Of a stretch of 64,000 nt of DNA, positions 62,782-64,000 are shown piece after piece. Source of the DNA: Fuerstiella sp. GTDB lineage: Bacteria > Planctomycetota > Planctomycetia > Planctomycetales > Planctomycetaceae. Location of the stretch: positions 124,001-188,000 of the forward strand of contig JAKVAZ010000006.1 of the NCBI GenBank assembly GCA_022447225.1, given 5' to 3'. Every line of letters starts with the position of its first letter. Position 1 is the first letter of the stretch. The translations under genes and the position numbers were made by a program. The notes beneath the pieces are model-generated. The model searched no databases. It saw only the letters and a list, made by a program, of their open reading frames with translations, and was not told where the DNA came from.

Positions 62782-64000
62782 TCACGAACTCCACTGGTTC
62801 CAAAGTGAAGACAGCCTGCCACGACGAGTCGCTGACACACGTTGTCCGCGGTCACACAACAGCAGGTCCGAATACAATGATTCAGCGTTCTGATAACGAT
62901 CCGTAGGGCGTTTCTCAATACAGTTCATCACAACTGTCTCCAGATCGCGTGGGATCTTCGGCTGAATTTTTGAAGGACGTATGACACGCTCCTCACAAAT
63001 TCGCTGAATCAGCTCAGCTTCTGAATCTGCATCAAAAGCATACTGCCGGGTCAGCATTTCATAAAACGTAAGTCCCAGAGAATACAAATCACTGCGACGG
63101 TCAGAGACACCGCTGAAACGTTCCGGAGGCATATAACGCAGCGTGCCGTATGGAGCATCGGCCTCAAGGTTGGATTCAGATGCCCGCACAGTTCCGGAGA
63201 GTCCAAAATCCGTAATCCAGACGCGTCCGTCCTCGTTAACCAGTATATTGGCAGGTTTAATATCATTGTGCACAAGTTGCTGCTGATGAGCGTATCGCAG
63301 CGCCTCACAGACCTGCATCGCAATTTGGGTGAATGCTCGCCAGGATTCACGGGTCAACCTAGGTCGTCGCGAATTATTGTCCGTTGCTGCAGTGGCCTCC
63401 CGACTCCGGTCTGAATCCCCCTGCACGAAACGATTCGAACGACTCCGCTGTTCACGGACTATTTCGTCCCGATAAACGACCCCGTCAGTATCTCTCAGAC
63501 GAGTGATAATCTGCTCCAGCGTGACACCGTTGATGAACTGCATCGTGTAGTAACAGTAACCGTGTTCCTGCCCGAATCGATACACAGGAACGATATGCCG
63601 GTGGCGAAGTCGCGCAGCCGTGCGTGCTTCTTCTTCAAATCGATTCTGCCATTCGGGAACCATCGAAACCCGCCACGGCAGTACTTTGACTGCGACGATG
63701 TGATTACTATCAATATCACGTCCCTGATACACAACGCCCATTCCCCCGCGCCCCAGTTCACAGAGAAGTTTACATCGCCCCAGACGTGTGAATGGAAACT
63801 GCCGGGGTATACTTCGTCGCATGGCCCGGGATTCATTCTGCAACCGTGCCCGCTCAAGCATCGCCATCACGGGAAATGACTCACGAATCACTTCCGCGTG
63901 TACGGGATATCGTTTGGCATAGGTTTCAATAGAAGGTCGTTCTCCGCGACGCAGTTCGTCCACAAACTGACTGGCCAGCAACTCGATCGGCGTGCGCGAC
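62782..64000 (-). CDS. Ser/Thr protein kinase, 5' end cut by the window
   Basis: The frame is open to the window edge and the apparent TTG start at 63981 is not the true start (SRTPIELLASQ continues upstream), so the N-terminus is missing. About 406 residues are seen: an N-terminal domain with RPSIETYAKRYPVHAEVI, a kinase domain with glycine loop GRGGMGVVY, VAVKVLPW, catalytic loop LVHNDIKPANILV, DFGLSG, and a final SLYSDLLLC region. The catalytic loop has HND instead of HRD, the pattern of non-RD kinases. About 50 residues rich in Arg/Ser/Asp (VYRDEIVREQRSRSNRFVQG onward) are inserted between the lobes. No membrane helix visible. Confidence 0.88.
   Translation of the reverse strand, partial: SRTPIELLASQFVDELRRGERPSIETYAKRYPVHAEVIRESFPVMAMLERARLQNESRAMRRSIPRQFPFTRLGRCKLLCELGRGGMGVVYQGRDIDSNHIVAVKVLPWRVSMVPEWQNRFEEEARTAARLRHRHIVPVYRFGQEHGYCYYTMQFINGVTLEQIITRLRDTDGVVYRDEIVREQRSRSNRFVQGDSDRSREATAATDNNSRRPRLTRESWRAFTQIAMQVCEALRYAHQQQLVHNDIKPANILVNEDGRVWITDFGLSGTVRASESNLEADAPYGTLRYMPPERFSGVSDRRSDLYSLGLTFYEMLTRQYAFDADSEAELIQRICEERVIRPSKIQPKIPRDLETVVMNCIEKRPTDRYQNAESLYSDLLLCDRGQRVSATRRGRLSSLWNQWSS

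Noticed and set aside
1-64000. tRNA, rRNA or CRISPR arrays
   Set aside because: Scanning by eye found no T-loop-plus-acceptor arrangement, no rRNA-like block and no regularly spaced direct repeats; a covariance search would be needed to exclude small RNAs.

Overview
The window reads as a stretch of a Planctomycetota chromosome (Planctomycetes class, order Planctomycetales-like). The evidence is the set of secreted families that are signatures of that phylum: planctomycete cytochrome-type CxxCH domains fused to DUF1549/DUF1553, Tat-exported DUF1501 proteins, WD40 and PPC-domain surface proteins. Other pointers are several Ser/Thr kinases, a Minf_1886 protein, a PSP1/RicT-like protein, and LPS-type envelope genes. 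Base composition looks moderate (slightly GC-rich) throughout. I see no tRNA, rRNA, CRISPR array, prophage or intact insertion sequence. Genes lie on both strands in short operons, separated by unusually many 300-900 bp gaps without convincing genes.

Layout. 1-6.2 kb: the 3' end of an Nramp-like transporter, a secreted hypothetical, a sodium:solute symporter with a small membrane partner, and a dihydroorotate-dehydrogenase-like flavoprotein. 6.3-12.6 kb: Minf_1886 and PSP1/RicT proteins on the minus strand; then on the plus strand a large single-pass protein with anti-sigma-like N-terminal repeats, a STAS-domain membrane protein and a reduced GspE/PilB-type ATPase. 12.7-17.2 kb: SufT-like and Rieske proteins, purine nucleoside phosphorylase and RecQ. 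17.6-30.9 kb: the planctomycete surface module, with two DUF1549/DUF1553 proteins, two DUF1501 proteins, two propeller proteins and a PPC protein. 31.2-37.8 kb: hydroxyacid-oxoacid transhydrogenase-like enzyme, a nitrilase-family amidase, an aldo/keto reductase, a decayed patch with a frameshifted DUF6868 gene, a lipoprotein and BioD. 37.9-45.3 kb: two CNNM/CorC-type proteins in an operon with a membrane protein, a FliA/WhiG-type sigma factor, a KAS III-like enzyme and a ComF protein.

45.3-50 kb: a Clp-N/ThiD2/ThiE fusion divergent from clpC. 50.2-59.6 kb: an envelope-lipid region with an anchored helical protein, a fused ATPase-MlaE permease, a 1000-residue LptA/OstA-like protein overlapping kdsD, and plsY. 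59.7-64 kb: a histone-H1-tailed helix-hairpin-helix protein and two Ser/Thr kinases, the last cut by the window edge.

The most interesting items are the Clp-N-domain fusion to thiamine-phosphate synthase beside clpC, the MlaF-MlaE fusion with a non-MCE-looking partner, the kdsD plus giant OstA-like pair, the histone-tail/HhH protein, and the STAS plus stripped-down secretion-ATPase pair. None of these is proven novel from sequence alone; each is listed with a decisive check.
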